Part shown: positions 8,741 to 16,619 of the stretch, piece after piece
How the letters are laid out: every line of letters begins with the position of its first letter
Numbering within the stretch: the stretch's first letter is position 1
Assembly (NCBI RefSeq): GCF_014779595.1
Contig: NZ_JACXZT010000019.1
Coordinates: 1,373,289 to 1,437,288, forward strand
DNA length: 64,000 nt
From: Halomonas sp. ML-15
Lineage (GTDB): Bacteria > Pseudomonadota > Gammaproteobacteria > Pseudomonadales > Halomonadaceae
Direction: 5' to 3'
Position numbers and translations under genes: made by a program
The notes under the pieces: generated by a model
What the model was told of the DNA's origin: nothing
The model's database searches: none
The model's input: the letters and a program-made list of their open reading frames with translations, nothing else

Positions 8741-9991
8741 ATGCCAAGCCCCCTGACCGTCAATGCCGAACGCCTCTGGCAGCAGCTCGAAGAGCTGGCG
8801 CAGATAACCGACCCCGATGCACCCTGGACGCGGCGCGCCTTCACCCAGCGCTACCTGGAGGGGCGCGCCTGGCTGCGCGAGCGCATGCACGAGGCCGGCA
8901 TGACCACTCGGCTCGACGACGCCGGCAATCTGATCGGCACCCTGCCCGGCAGCGAGCCGGCGCTTGCGCCGCTGGCCACCGGCAGCCATATCGATACGGT
9001 GCCCAGCGGCGGGCGCTACGACGGGGTTCTCGGGGTGCTGGCCGGGCTCGAGGCGGTACGCAGCCTGCAGGAAGCGGGCATACGCCTGCGCCATAGCCTG
9101 GAGGTGATCGACTTCCTCTCCGAGGAGCCCAGCGAGTATGGCGTGTCGTGCATCGGCAGCCGTGCCATGGTCGGCAAGCTCAGCCCGGCGATGCTCGACT
9201 TTGAGGAGCCCGGCGGCGAGCGCCTGTTCGACGCCATCCGCCGCATGGGCGGCGTGCCCGAGGCGTTGAGCCAGCCGCTGCGCCAGCCCGGCGCCCTGGC
9301 CGCCTTCATCGAGCTGCATATCGAGCAGGGACGCGTGCTGGAATCCCGCCAGCTGCCGATCGGGGTGGTCAGCGATATCGTCGGCATCCACCGCTATGAC
9401 ATCGTGGTCAGCGGCCAGGCCGATCACGCCGGCACCACGCCCATGGAACTGCGCCGCGACGCCCTGGCCGAGGCCAGCGGGCTGATCAAGACCGTTCAGC
9501 AAGAGGCGCGACGCCAGGCCGAAGGCAGCGCCTACCTGGTGGCCACCGTGGGCCGCCTGACGGTATCGCCCAACGCAAGCAACGCGATTCCCGAGCGCGT
9601 CGAGATGGTGCTGGAGGTGCGCAGCAACGACGCCGCACTGCTCGAAGGATTCTTCCCGCCGCTGCTGGACGCCGCTCAGCGCCAGGCCGAAGATACCGGG
9701 GTGAGCATCGCGGCCACCTCGCTCAGCGAGGGCCTGCCGACTCAGTGCGCCGACGAGGTTCAAGCGCAGATTGCCGCAGCCGCCGACTCGCTGGGACTCA
9801 GCGCCCTGACCATGCCCAGCGGCGCCGGCCACGACGCCGTCTACATGGCCATGCTCGCCCCCACCGGCATGCTGTTCGTCCCCTGCCTCGACGGCCGCAG
9901 CCACTGCCCGCAAGAGTCCATCACCCGCCAGCAAGCCGCCGACGGCTGCCACGTCCTGGCAGAGACACTGCGGCGGCTGGATCGCGGTTGA
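8741..9991 (+). CDS. M20-family amidohydrolase (N-carbamoyl-amino acid hydrolase/allantoate amidohydrolase type)
   Basis: This 416-residue protein is of the HyuC/AllC type. Motifs are TGSHIDTVPSGGRYDGVLGV (about 81-100), FLSEEPSEYGVSCIGSRAM (about 125-143) and ELHIEQGRVLE (about 192-202). Relatives hydrolyse N-carbamoyl amino acids, allantoate or ureidoglycine, releasing CO2 and ammonia. It is one base after the ArgE-like gene and is the last gene of the TTT operon. The final codons and TGA stop fall inside a REP arm (GAT CGC GGT TGA). Substrate cannot be chosen from sequence alone; the pairing with ArgE suggests a modified amino acid. Confidence 0.87.
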   Translation: MPSPLTVNAERLWQQLEELAQITDPDAPWTRRAFTQRYLEGRAWLRERMHEAGMTTRLDDAGNLIGTLPGSEPALAPLATGSHIDTVPSGGRYDGVLGVLAGLEAVRSLQEAGIRLRHSLEVIDFLSEEPSEYGVSCIGSRAMVGKLSPAMLDFEEPGGERLFDAIRRMGGVPEALSQPLRQPGALAAFIELHIEQGRVLESRQLPIGVVSDIVGIHRYDIVVSGQADHAGTTPMELRRDALAEASGLIKTVQQEARRQAEGSAYLVATVGRLTVSPNASNAIPERVEMVLEVRSNDAALLEGFFPPLLDAAQRQAEDTGVSIAATSLSEGLPTQCADEVQAQIAAAADSLGLSALTMPSGAGHDAVYMAMLAPTGMLFVPCLDGRSHCPQESITRQQAADGCHVLAETLRRLDRG

Positions 9992-10509
9992 AACCGCTCC
10001 CACACTGGGTGCGGCGCCAAGGCCAATGTAGGAGCGAATTTATTCGCGATGGGTTACCCAGCAGCGCTGCGCGCTGCAATCTCGGCTGAAGCCGCTCCCA
10101 CACTGGGAATGGCGCCAAGGCCAATGTAGGAGCGAATTTATTCGCGATGGGGTTACCCGGCAGCGCTGCGCGCTGCAATCGCGGCTGAAGCCGCTCCCAC
10201 ACTGGGAATGGCGCCAAGGCCAATGTAGGAGCGAATTTATTCGCGATGGGTTACCCGGCAGCGCTGCGCGCTGCATCGCGGTTGAAACCGCTCCCACACT
10301 GGGCTCGACGCCCAGGCCAATGTAGGAGCAAATTTATTCGCGATGGGGCCTACCCGGCACCGCTGCGCGCTGCATCGCGGTTGAAACCGCTCCTACATTG
10401 GGGAGTGGCGCCCCAGGCAAATGTAGGAGCGAATTTATTCGCGATGGGGTTAACCGGCACCGCTGCGCGCTGCATCGCGACTGAAGCCGCTCCCACAAAT
10501 CGCGGTTGA
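9979..10509. repeat. REPIN array (five units plus a leading half)
   Basis: Each unit of about 100 bases has a forward REP (GTAGGAGCGAATTTATTCGC), a core with GCGCTGCGCGCTGC, and an inverted REP (GCGGTTGAAACCGCTCCCAC). Spacers read GGCGCCAAGGCCAAT or variants. Forward arms start near 10029, 10127, 10226, 10323 and 10424. The array touches the stop codon of the M20 hydrolase and ends just before the chaperone block. Confidence 0.9.
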
Positions 10510-10514
10510 AAGGA

Positions 10515-10676
10515 TTAGTGAGCGTCGGCCATGCTGCCGCACTCCGTATCCCGCTGATCCATGAAGTAAAGGGTACGGCCAAGCTGTTCGCCATCTTGGT
10601 AGCGGATACTGCAATACATCTCAGCACCGAGATATTCAGTGTAGCGATAAAGATCGGAAATATTGGCATACACCAT
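10515..10676 (-). CDS. Small hypothetical protein; probable remnant of a broken last gene of the chaperone operon
   Basis: Read from the ATG at 10676 this frame encodes 53 residues, beginning MVYANISDLYRYTEYL and ending SMADAH. The residue mix looks like real protein. The same frame continues upstream without interruption except for a single TGA at 10698-10700, and reaches an ATG at 10724 that overlaps the stop of the YwqK-like gene (ATGA arrangement) and gives MNIQRMPL before the TGA. The likely reading is a gene of about 69 codons at the end of the operon, broken by a nonsense change, or a shorter gene starting at 10676 without a visible ribosome site. I recognise no family. Confidence 0.45.
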   Translation of the reverse strand: MVYANISDLYRYTEYLGAEMYCSIRYQDGEQLGRTLYFMDQRDTECGSMADAH

Positions 10677-10720
10677 GGCGGTGTTGAAGAAAACTGATCA
10701 GAGCGGCATCCTTTGAATAT

Positions 10721-11854
10721 TCATAACGGTTGTAGCTCGCCATTCTCATCATGGTGATTTCTCACCACACTACCGTTTCTGAACATCCTGACCCAGGTCC
10801 CCACCTTGATACCGTGGTGATAAACACCCTTCCTCACCAGATCGCCTACCGTAGCGAGCTCACGACCATCCTTTCTGTATACCAACACGGCGTTATCGAC
10901 GTAGGGCCCGTGAAGCCTGCCGTCCAGTCTCTCTCTTCTGCTACGCACCACTCTACCACTATGGCTAAATTTCTCCTCCAATGACCAGTCGATATTCTCA
11001 TTATTCACTCGCCAGGTGCGCTCCCTCAGACTCTGATCGTTTCTCGCCAGACTCTCCCTCAACGTGCCGGGCCCATGAGGCGTCTGCCTGCGCGTCGTGC
11101 GTACTTGAATGCCGCCATCACTATAGTAACGGAGGCCGACGATCCGTTGACCGTCCTCGTCATTGTAGGTCAATTCAACCAGGTTGCCCTTGGTGGAGAA
11201 ACGCTTGTGTACGATCAACTCATCATTCTTGTAGTAGTCATCTACGCGCAAGCTGCCATCAGCACGATAACGGCGCGCCACACCATCACGCAATCCGTTG
11301 TGGTAATGATACTTGGCTCTTAACCGGCCCTCTTCGTCGTATATAAGACTCTCACCTTGCCTGGTGCCATTGAGATAGTAGCCTTGCTCCTTCAACTGAC
11401 CATTTTCATGGTACGTGGAAAATGGCCCATGGATGACACCGGCAAACGAAAAATACACATGTGACAGCCCGCCACTCTCATGATAGACAATGACCATGCC
11501 ATGTAGTCGGCTGCTTTCATCTCCCGTCGCCAACATCATGGTATTGCCATTCTCATGATATCTCGTGGTTTCTCCAACCAGATGGCCGTCTTTCAAGGAT
11601 GGCGCAGTATAGTACCCCTCGAACATTTTATTACCATTCAGGTAATATTGATTAAATGCCCAACGCTCGCCTTCCTGCTCGAAGGGAGTCATGTAGCTGC
11701 GTGCCTCACTGGACCTTTCTACTACATTTCCCTCTGCATCCAGGTAAATTCGTTCTCCGATCTCGCCATGGCGATAGTGTGCATAGGCAATCAGTCCTAT
11801 GGCGAATATCGCCAACAAGGCAATTACCCCCGTCCGGACACCCCGCCGCCCCAT
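10721..11854 (-). CDS. YwqK/MORN-like repeat protein with N-terminal membrane anchor
   Basis: This 377-residue protein has one hydrophobic helix near residues 9-25 (VIALLAIFAIGLIAYAHY), then a chain of beta-hairpin repeats of the form YHENGxLxxxGYYLNGxRxG from about residue 90. This is the pattern of MORN-like repeats found in the YwqK family, often annotated as antitoxins. The repeats suggest a periplasmic or extracytoplasmic binding surface (inference). It begins one base inside the DUF805 stop (TAATG), which marks tight translational coupling. Base composition is more AT-rich than the flanking catabolic genes. The antitoxin label is a family name only; I see no toxin next to it. Confidence 0.75.
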   Translation of the reverse strand: MGRRGVRTGVIALLAIFAIGLIAYAHYRHGEIGERIYLDAEGNVVERSSEARSYMTPFEQEGERWAFNQYYLNGNKMFEGYYTAPSLKDGHLVGETTRYHENGNTMMLATGDESSRLHGMVIVYHESGGLSHVYFSFAGVIHGPFSTYHENGQLKEQGYYLNGTRQGESLIYDEEGRLRAKYHYHNGLRDGVARRYRADGSLRVDDYYKNDELIVHKRFSTKGNLVELTYNDEDGQRIVGLRYYSDGGIQVRTTRRQTPHGPGTLRESLARNDQSLRERTWRVNNENIDWSLEEKFSHSGRVVRSRRERLDGRLHGPYVDNAVLVYRKDGRELATVGDLVRKGVYHHGIKVGTWVRMFRNGSVVRNHHDENGELQPL

Positions 11855-12327
11855 TACACGAGCACCAATAGCAGGAGGAGGAACGCCGTACCCAGGGTAA
11901 CCAGGAGCATCATGGCAGCCACCTTCATGGGGTTATCGGCCGGGGCACGGCCAAAGCGATTATCGCCGGATGATCCCGGGACAAGCACCAGGGCGAGAAA
12001 CAGGATGGGAAAGACCAGGTAGAGCAACATCCACCAGCCCGATGCACCGAAGTCATTGAAACGCCGAGCGCCATGAAACATGCCGATGACGATCACCATG
12101 AGCGAAATGGCTATCATCGTCAGGCTCAGCATCTCGCCATAGAGCAGATAGTAACGACTCCAAAGCCAATTGGAGAGCGTGCCCGATAGCACCCAGAACA
12201 GCAGCAGCGTCAACGAGAAGAGCAGAAAGCGCCCCCTTCCCAGCCGCCCCCGACTTTGGAAAAAGCCTCGCCAGACGCTTCCGGACTCCCGCTCGCCGGC
12301 TGCCTTGCAGGGTTCAGAAGCAGTCAT
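11854..12327 (-). CDS. DUF805 membrane protein
   Basis: This 157-residue membrane protein fits DUF805. A short hydrophilic N terminus leads to GFFQSRGRLGRGRFLLFSL, then four hydrophobic helices, with ARRFNDFGASGWWMLLYL near residue 86-103, the family's conserved RLxDxG-W type motif. The ATG at 12327 overlaps the stop of the AAA+ gene by four bases (ATGA), and its own stop overlaps the next ATG (TAATG). It is therefore an integral part of the chaperone operon. Function is unknown; I infer only that it places part of the system at the inner membrane. Confidence 0.78.
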   Translation of the reverse strand: MTASEPCKAAGERESGSVWRGFFQSRGRLGRGRFLLFSLTLLLFWVLSGTLSNWLWSRYYLLYGEMLSLTMIAISLMVIVIGMFHGARRFNDFGASGWWMLLYLVFPILFLALVLVPGSSGDNRFGRAPADNPMKVAAMMLLVTLGTAFLLLLLVLV

Positions 12328-13715
12328 TGAATCGATCCCTGGCGCTCTGAGTCTAACGTTGCGTGGCGTACCTCTTCGCCTGCCGTCAGCGCCGTGACGG
12401 CTTGTTCGAGACACCATTGATCGATACTGCTCCGCTGGCTGCGCACGGCCAGCCTGCCGGCTTCATTGATGACCCAGGCGACATCGCTGAGTGGCCGGTC
12501 GGTGAGCCGGGCAGCCAGTCCCTCCAGTGCGATACCCGGCTCGCTCGGCCGCTTGTCCAGCTCATTGGCGAGCATCTCGGCGACGGCCTGCTGGCCGGCG
12601 TAGCCGACTTCGAGCATGAAGTCGAAACGCCCTCGCCGACGCAGGGCACTATCCAGCGCCTCGGGGCGGTTGGTCATGCCGAACACGATGACGTTGCGCT
12701 GCCCGGCGGAGTCGATGAGTCTTAGCAGCTCCGAGACTTCCTCGATCTTGTGGTCATCGCGAACGTTCTGGCGATTGGCGCCCATGGCATCGAGCTCGTC
12801 CATGATGATCATGCTCGGCGCGTCACGGGCGGCCTGCTCGAACTCCTGCCTGAGACGCAGACTGGTCTGGTGGATATAGGTGCTACCGACACTGCCCAGG
12901 TCGATTTCTCTGACCGGCCAGTCGAGATACTCAGCCAGCTGACGAACCGCATAGGTCTTGCCTGACCCGGGCGGACCGTAGAGCAGCACACCGTTGGGAG
13001 GGCTTATCTGCATGGCGTCATAAGCCTCCTTTCGGCGGTAGTAATCGACGATGTATTCGTTGAAGAAGGCTTCGAGCCGCGCCTGACCGGGCAGTCGGAA
13101 CGGTGAGGCAGGCAGTACCTGACGGCTCCCTTCGGCCACCGTTTGCCCAATGCCGAGCACTTGCATGATGCTGGTCACGTCCTGCACGTTCAGCCAGTCG
13201 TTGAAGCGCAGGATCTCTTGCGGCGAGAGGCTACCGTCAGCGATCCCTCCCGTGAGCAGCGCCGTCACTAGGTCACGACGCTGGCTGGGGCTCTCCGGAT
13301 CGCGCCGGGTGGGCAGGCACAGCTGCTCTCTTGGCCAGTAGAGCGCCTTGCCCCAGTGACATTCCGGCATCGCCTTGAGGGCATATGCCAGCCGCATCAG
13401 CTCACGAGGCGCCATGAAATCCGTGCGCTGGGGGATGTCCTCGACGGCTAGCGGCTGATGCTGCTTCTGAAACAGGCACACCCAGTAGTCATCGGGCCCG
13501 TATGCTTCGCTCCAGCAGCTAGCGTCCTCGAGTTTTGGCGCCAGCACCTGCTCCCAGGTGCTGGCCATGGCGTGGGAGCGCGATAACACCAGGGCGACGC
13601 GATCGGCTGGCTGAAGGTCGAGTAGTTGATAACCCGGGCCTTCCTGCTTCAGCCCAGCCACCCGATGCTCCTTGCCCAGCGCCGTCATCAGCGGAAACCA
13701 GGGGAATGTCGCCAT
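12324..13715 (-). CDS. AAA+ ATPase (classical AAA, FtsH/Cdc48-like core)
   Basis: This 463-residue protein has an unrecognised N-terminal region (1-200) and one AAA module (about 210-440). Walker A is GPPGSGKT at 247-254, Walker B is MIIMDELDA at 302-310, a sensor-1 Asn lies in GMTNRPEAL near 349, and arginine-finger residues lie in RRRGRFD at 359-365. No zinc-protease motif follows, so it is not FtsH itself. It is likely an unfoldase or remodeller acting with the upstream Hsp70. It starts five bases after the Hsp70 stop with AGGA seven bases before the ATG, and overlaps the DUF805 gene by four bases. Confidence 0.85.
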   Translation of the reverse strand: MATFPWFPLMTALGKEHRVAGLKQEGPGYQLLDLQPADRVALVLSRSHAMASTWEQVLAPKLEDASCWSEAYGPDDYWVCLFQKQHQPLAVEDIPQRTDFMAPRELMRLAYALKAMPECHWGKALYWPREQLCLPTRRDPESPSQRRDLVTALLTGGIADGSLSPQEILRFNDWLNVQDVTSIMQVLGIGQTVAEGSRQVLPASPFRLPGQARLEAFFNEYIVDYYRRKEAYDAMQISPPNGVLLYGPPGSGKTYAVRQLAEYLDWPVREIDLGSVGSTYIHQTSLRLRQEFEQAARDAPSMIIMDELDAMGANRQNVRDDHKIEEVSELLRLIDSAGQRNVIVFGMTNRPEALDSALRRRGRFDFMLEVGYAGQQAVAEMLANELDKRPSEPGIALEGLAARLTDRPLSDVAWVINEAGRLAVRSQRSSIDQWCLEQAVTALTAGEEVRHATLDSERQGSIQ

Positions 13716-13719
13716 ATCG

Positions 13720-16248
13720 CTATCCTCGCATCAGGCCGGCGACCTCACTGGCCGTCACCGCGTGGACCTGATGCTGTGCCTGGTTATTGAACAGCTGGTT
13801 GTTGATGCCCTTCAGTCCGGTGATGTCGTTATTCTGAACGGCCTCCTGGCCCTCCTTGACCAGCCGGGCATGGCGTTCGGCGTCCACCGCCGACGCGCCC
13901 TTCTCCGACAGGTTGCGGAAGACGCTGACCACCACCTCGGGGCGTTCGGTCATCAGGTCGTAGACGGTCGCGTCCATGTCGTTGAGAATCTGCTCGGCAT
14001 CGTTCAGCGCCTGCTCGTCGCCGCGCTTGAGCTCCTCCAGGGCGCTATCCGCCATGCGCCTGAAACGTTCGCTATCCAGCGGCATGTTGCCGCCCTCTAT
14101 CTCGCGGTCATACGCCCTGACGAGTTCGGTATGGCGCCCACGCAGCACGGTGGCGCGATGCTCCGGTGAGTTGACCAGCTTCGAAAGGTCCTGACGCAAG
14201 GCACGCACCCGCTCGCTGATACCGCGGCGTACCTCGGGATCATCGGCGCGCTCGGCGGCACGCCGCTGATCCTGGAGCGCCGCCCCGATGTGACGGATGT
14301 CGCTGCGCGCCATCTTGCCCAATACCGTATCGGCCTGCTTGAGCTCGTCGTTGGCTTCATCGAGCAGCCCCGTCAGCAAGGCCTCGCCGTCATGGTCGGC
14401 AAAGTTGCGATGGCCATCGGTGTCGGCGTAGAGGTGGCCCGTATCGAACGTCTGTCCCACGGCGGGAACATCGATGACGACGCGCAGGATCCCGCTGTCA
14501 TTCATCCGCCACTGGCAGATGATCTCGTCACCCTTGTTGATCGCCATGCCGGGCAGTAGATCGCTGCTGGAGATACGGAAGGCACCGACGCTCAGGTTCT
14601 GCTCGGGGTCGTTGACGTTCTCGGCATGCTGATACAGCTCTAACGCGATGTAGTCGTTGCTGCCCGATTTCACGTCCCGCGCGGCGCGAAACGACTTGGT
14701 CCCCTCCGCCGGCAGCAAGGTGCCCTTGTCGACCATCGGCTCGAGGGCATTCGAGGCGATGTGGCCATCCATCTCCACGACCTTGGCCGAGATGGTCTGT
14801 GTCGCCGGTATGCCCGCCGCACTGGCGTGGGTCCTGAGAATGACGATCTGCTTGCTGGCCTCGGTCAGCGGCCGCCCATCGCTGGTGAACACACTGATAC
14901 GGAAGTGGTTCTCCCCCTGCTGGGCAACCGGCAGTCGCATCGCCGTATTACCCTCCAGCGGCTGCCGCCCGGAGGTCCAGCCCTGTGCGCAGTCGACCTG
15001 TACCTCGAGCGCATCGCGTTGCGTGGCAGCGCATGAGATCTTGAGCCGCGCGGTGTCTCGCGAAGTACGCGAGGGGAAGTCGTAGCGCAGCGCATATTCG
15101 GCGATCTCCACACTCTCCCGGGACGACTTGCGAGCCGTTCCGTCGTCGCCCCACTCACGGCTCTCGGCATAGATCGCGGCACCGTAGCTGACTGCCACCA
15201 TCGGATCGATGGTGATATCGGCCACGATCCCCAACTGGTCGGCCACCCGTTCCGACAACCAGGGCGTCTTGGTGGGCCCACCGATGAACAGCACACGGTC
15301 CACGTCACTCGCCTGATAGCCATTCTTGGCGAGTATCCGGCGACATAGCTCGATGGTCTCGTCTACGTGTGGCTCGACCAGCTGACGTAGCTGTTGCCGC
15401 GTCACCGGGACGTCCAGATAGACAGGCTCTCCGCGCTGGTCGCGGGTGCCGATCTCGTCGCTGGAGACGAAAATGGTTTCGCTCTCGCTTCTCGATAGCG
15501 CTATCTTGGCCCGCTCGGTGGCCAATCGGGCGATACGCAGCAAGCGCTGGTAGTCCGCGCCCTTGAGAAAATCATCGGGCAGCGCGAAGTGCTCCTGGAG
15601 CCAGGGCACCACCAGGCTGTGGAGGATCTCGCGGTCGAAGTCACGCCCCCCCAACATGTTGATCCCCAGGTTATCGAGGACGTTGACGGCGCCACCGACA
15701 CTCTGCACCAAGGCGACATCGAAGGTGCCGCCCCCCAGGTCATAGACCAGGAATAGCCCCGTATCGAGCTCACCATCGGCAATCGCCGCCATGGAGGCAG
15801 CGATAGGCTCCTGCAGGAGGCCTACGGACTCGATGCCTGCGTCGCGGGTCGCCCGCAGCGTAGCCTCGCTCTGCATCTGGTTGAACGCCGCGGGGATGGT
15901 GACGATGCAGCCCTCGACCTGCTCATCGGGAAATGCCTTGAAGACCTGGCCCAGCAGTTGGCGAACGATATCCGAGCTGGCCTGTTCGGGGGTCATCGCA
16001 TGACCATTACCCAGCGTCAGCTCGGTCGACGTGCCCATGAGACGCTTGAAGCCCGATGCCACGTTCTCGGGCGACAACACCATCTGCTCGAAGGCGCGCT
16101 GGCCATAGAGCTTGCTTCCTTGCGCATCCATATAGATAACGCTAGGGAGAATGTTGTCGCCGCCCTCCATGGTCACGACGTCCACTTGGCCACGGTGGTA
16201 GCAGGATACCGCGCTATTGGAGGTACCGAGGTCGATGCCAATGTACAT
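13720..16248 (-). CDS. Long Hsp70-family chaperone
   Basis: This protein of 842 residues has a complete actin-like ATPase domain: GIDLGTSNSAV near residue 4-14, VTIPAAFNQMQ near 117, VYDLGGGTFDVAL near 168-180 and LFIGGPTKTPWLSE near 320. After about 380 residues a beta-rich substrate-binding-like region follows. The remaining 300 or so residues are largely helical, so the protein is about 200 residues longer than DnaK. I prefer the ATG at 16248 (MYIGIDLG) over a TTG two codons upstream. The gene begins two bases after the GrpE-like stop. It is not housekeeping dnaK: no dnaJ or classical grpE adjoins, and its partners are unusual. Client unknown. Confidence 0.88.
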   Translation of the reverse strand: MYIGIDLGTSNSAVSCYHRGQVDVVTMEGGDNILPSVIYMDAQGSKLYGQRAFEQMVLSPENVASGFKRLMGTSTELTLGNGHAMTPEQASSDIVRQLLGQVFKAFPDEQVEGCIVTIPAAFNQMQSEATLRATRDAGIESVGLLQEPIAASMAAIADGELDTGLFLVYDLGGGTFDVALVQSVGGAVNVLDNLGINMLGGRDFDREILHSLVVPWLQEHFALPDDFLKGADYQRLLRIARLATERAKIALSRSESETIFVSSDEIGTRDQRGEPVYLDVPVTRQQLRQLVEPHVDETIELCRRILAKNGYQASDVDRVLFIGGPTKTPWLSERVADQLGIVADITIDPMVAVSYGAAIYAESREWGDDGTARKSSRESVEIAEYALRYDFPSRTSRDTARLKISCAATQRDALEVQVDCAQGWTSGRQPLEGNTAMRLPVAQQGENHFRISVFTSDGRPLTEASKQIVILRTHASAAGIPATQTISAKVVEMDGHIASNALEPMVDKGTLLPAEGTKSFRAARDVKSGSNDYIALELYQHAENVNDPEQNLSVGAFRISSSDLLPGMAINKGDEIICQWRMNDSGILRVVIDVPAVGQTFDTGHLYADTDGHRNFADHDGEALLTGLLDEANDELKQADTVLGKMARSDIRHIGAALQDQRRAAERADDPEVRRGISERVRALRQDLSKLVNSPEHRATVLRGRHTELVRAYDREIEGGNMPLDSERFRRMADSALEELKRGDEQALNDAEQILNDMDATVYDLMTERPEVVVSVFRNLSEKGASAVDAERHARLVKEGQEAVQNNDITGLKGINNQLFNNQAQHQVHAVTASEVAGLMRG

Positions 16249-16250
16249 GT

Positions 16251-16592
16251 TCAATCTCTCTCTGCGACGATAACCCGGCCGAGGTGCACCACCTCGCCAC
16301 GCTGTACGATGGTGGGCTCGATGGTCTGAGTCACGATCAGGTCGCGCTCGCCGGCCACCTCTTCGTTATTGATCACTTGCACCGGCAGATTGGGTTCATA
16401 GCGCTGGTGCGTATAGTCCACCACTTCCAGCCCCAGCGGTGCGAGCATACGCTCTACCTGACGTACCGAATAACGCAGCTGTGCTGCCTGCTGCTTGAAC
16501 TGGTTCGCCGGGAGAGCAGTAAGCAGTGATTCGCAGATTTTTTCGACACGCCAATACTCTAGAACCATGCCTTTGGAAAACTCTACATCCAT
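16251..16592 (-). CDS. Short GrpE-like nucleotide exchange factor
   Basis: This 113-residue protein resembles the C-terminal half of GrpE. A helix around residues 15-50 leads into LAPLGLEVVDYTHQRYEPNL, and then VTQTIEPTIVQRGEVVHLGR near 86-105, like the beta domain of GrpE that pries open the Hsp70 nucleotide cleft. The long N-terminal dimerisation helix of normal GrpE (about 190-200 residues) is mostly absent. It lies directly upstream of the Hsp70 gene (two bases), which supports a partner role. The call rests on motif resemblance and context; a profile search would settle it. Confidence 0.65.
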   Translation of the reverse strand: MDVEFSKGMVLEYWRVEKICESLLTALPANQFKQQAAQLRYSVRQVERMLAPLGLEVVDYTHQRYEPNLPVQVINNEEVAGERDLIVTQTIEPTIVQRGEVVHLGRVIVAERD

Positions 16593-16619
16593 TTCAACCT
16601 CGTTGGCCTGGCATATAAA

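Noticed and set aside
10698-10700. TGA as a possible selenocysteine codon
   Set aside because: No selenoprotein family fits, no SECIS-like stem is evident directly after it, and a simple nonsense change explains it better.
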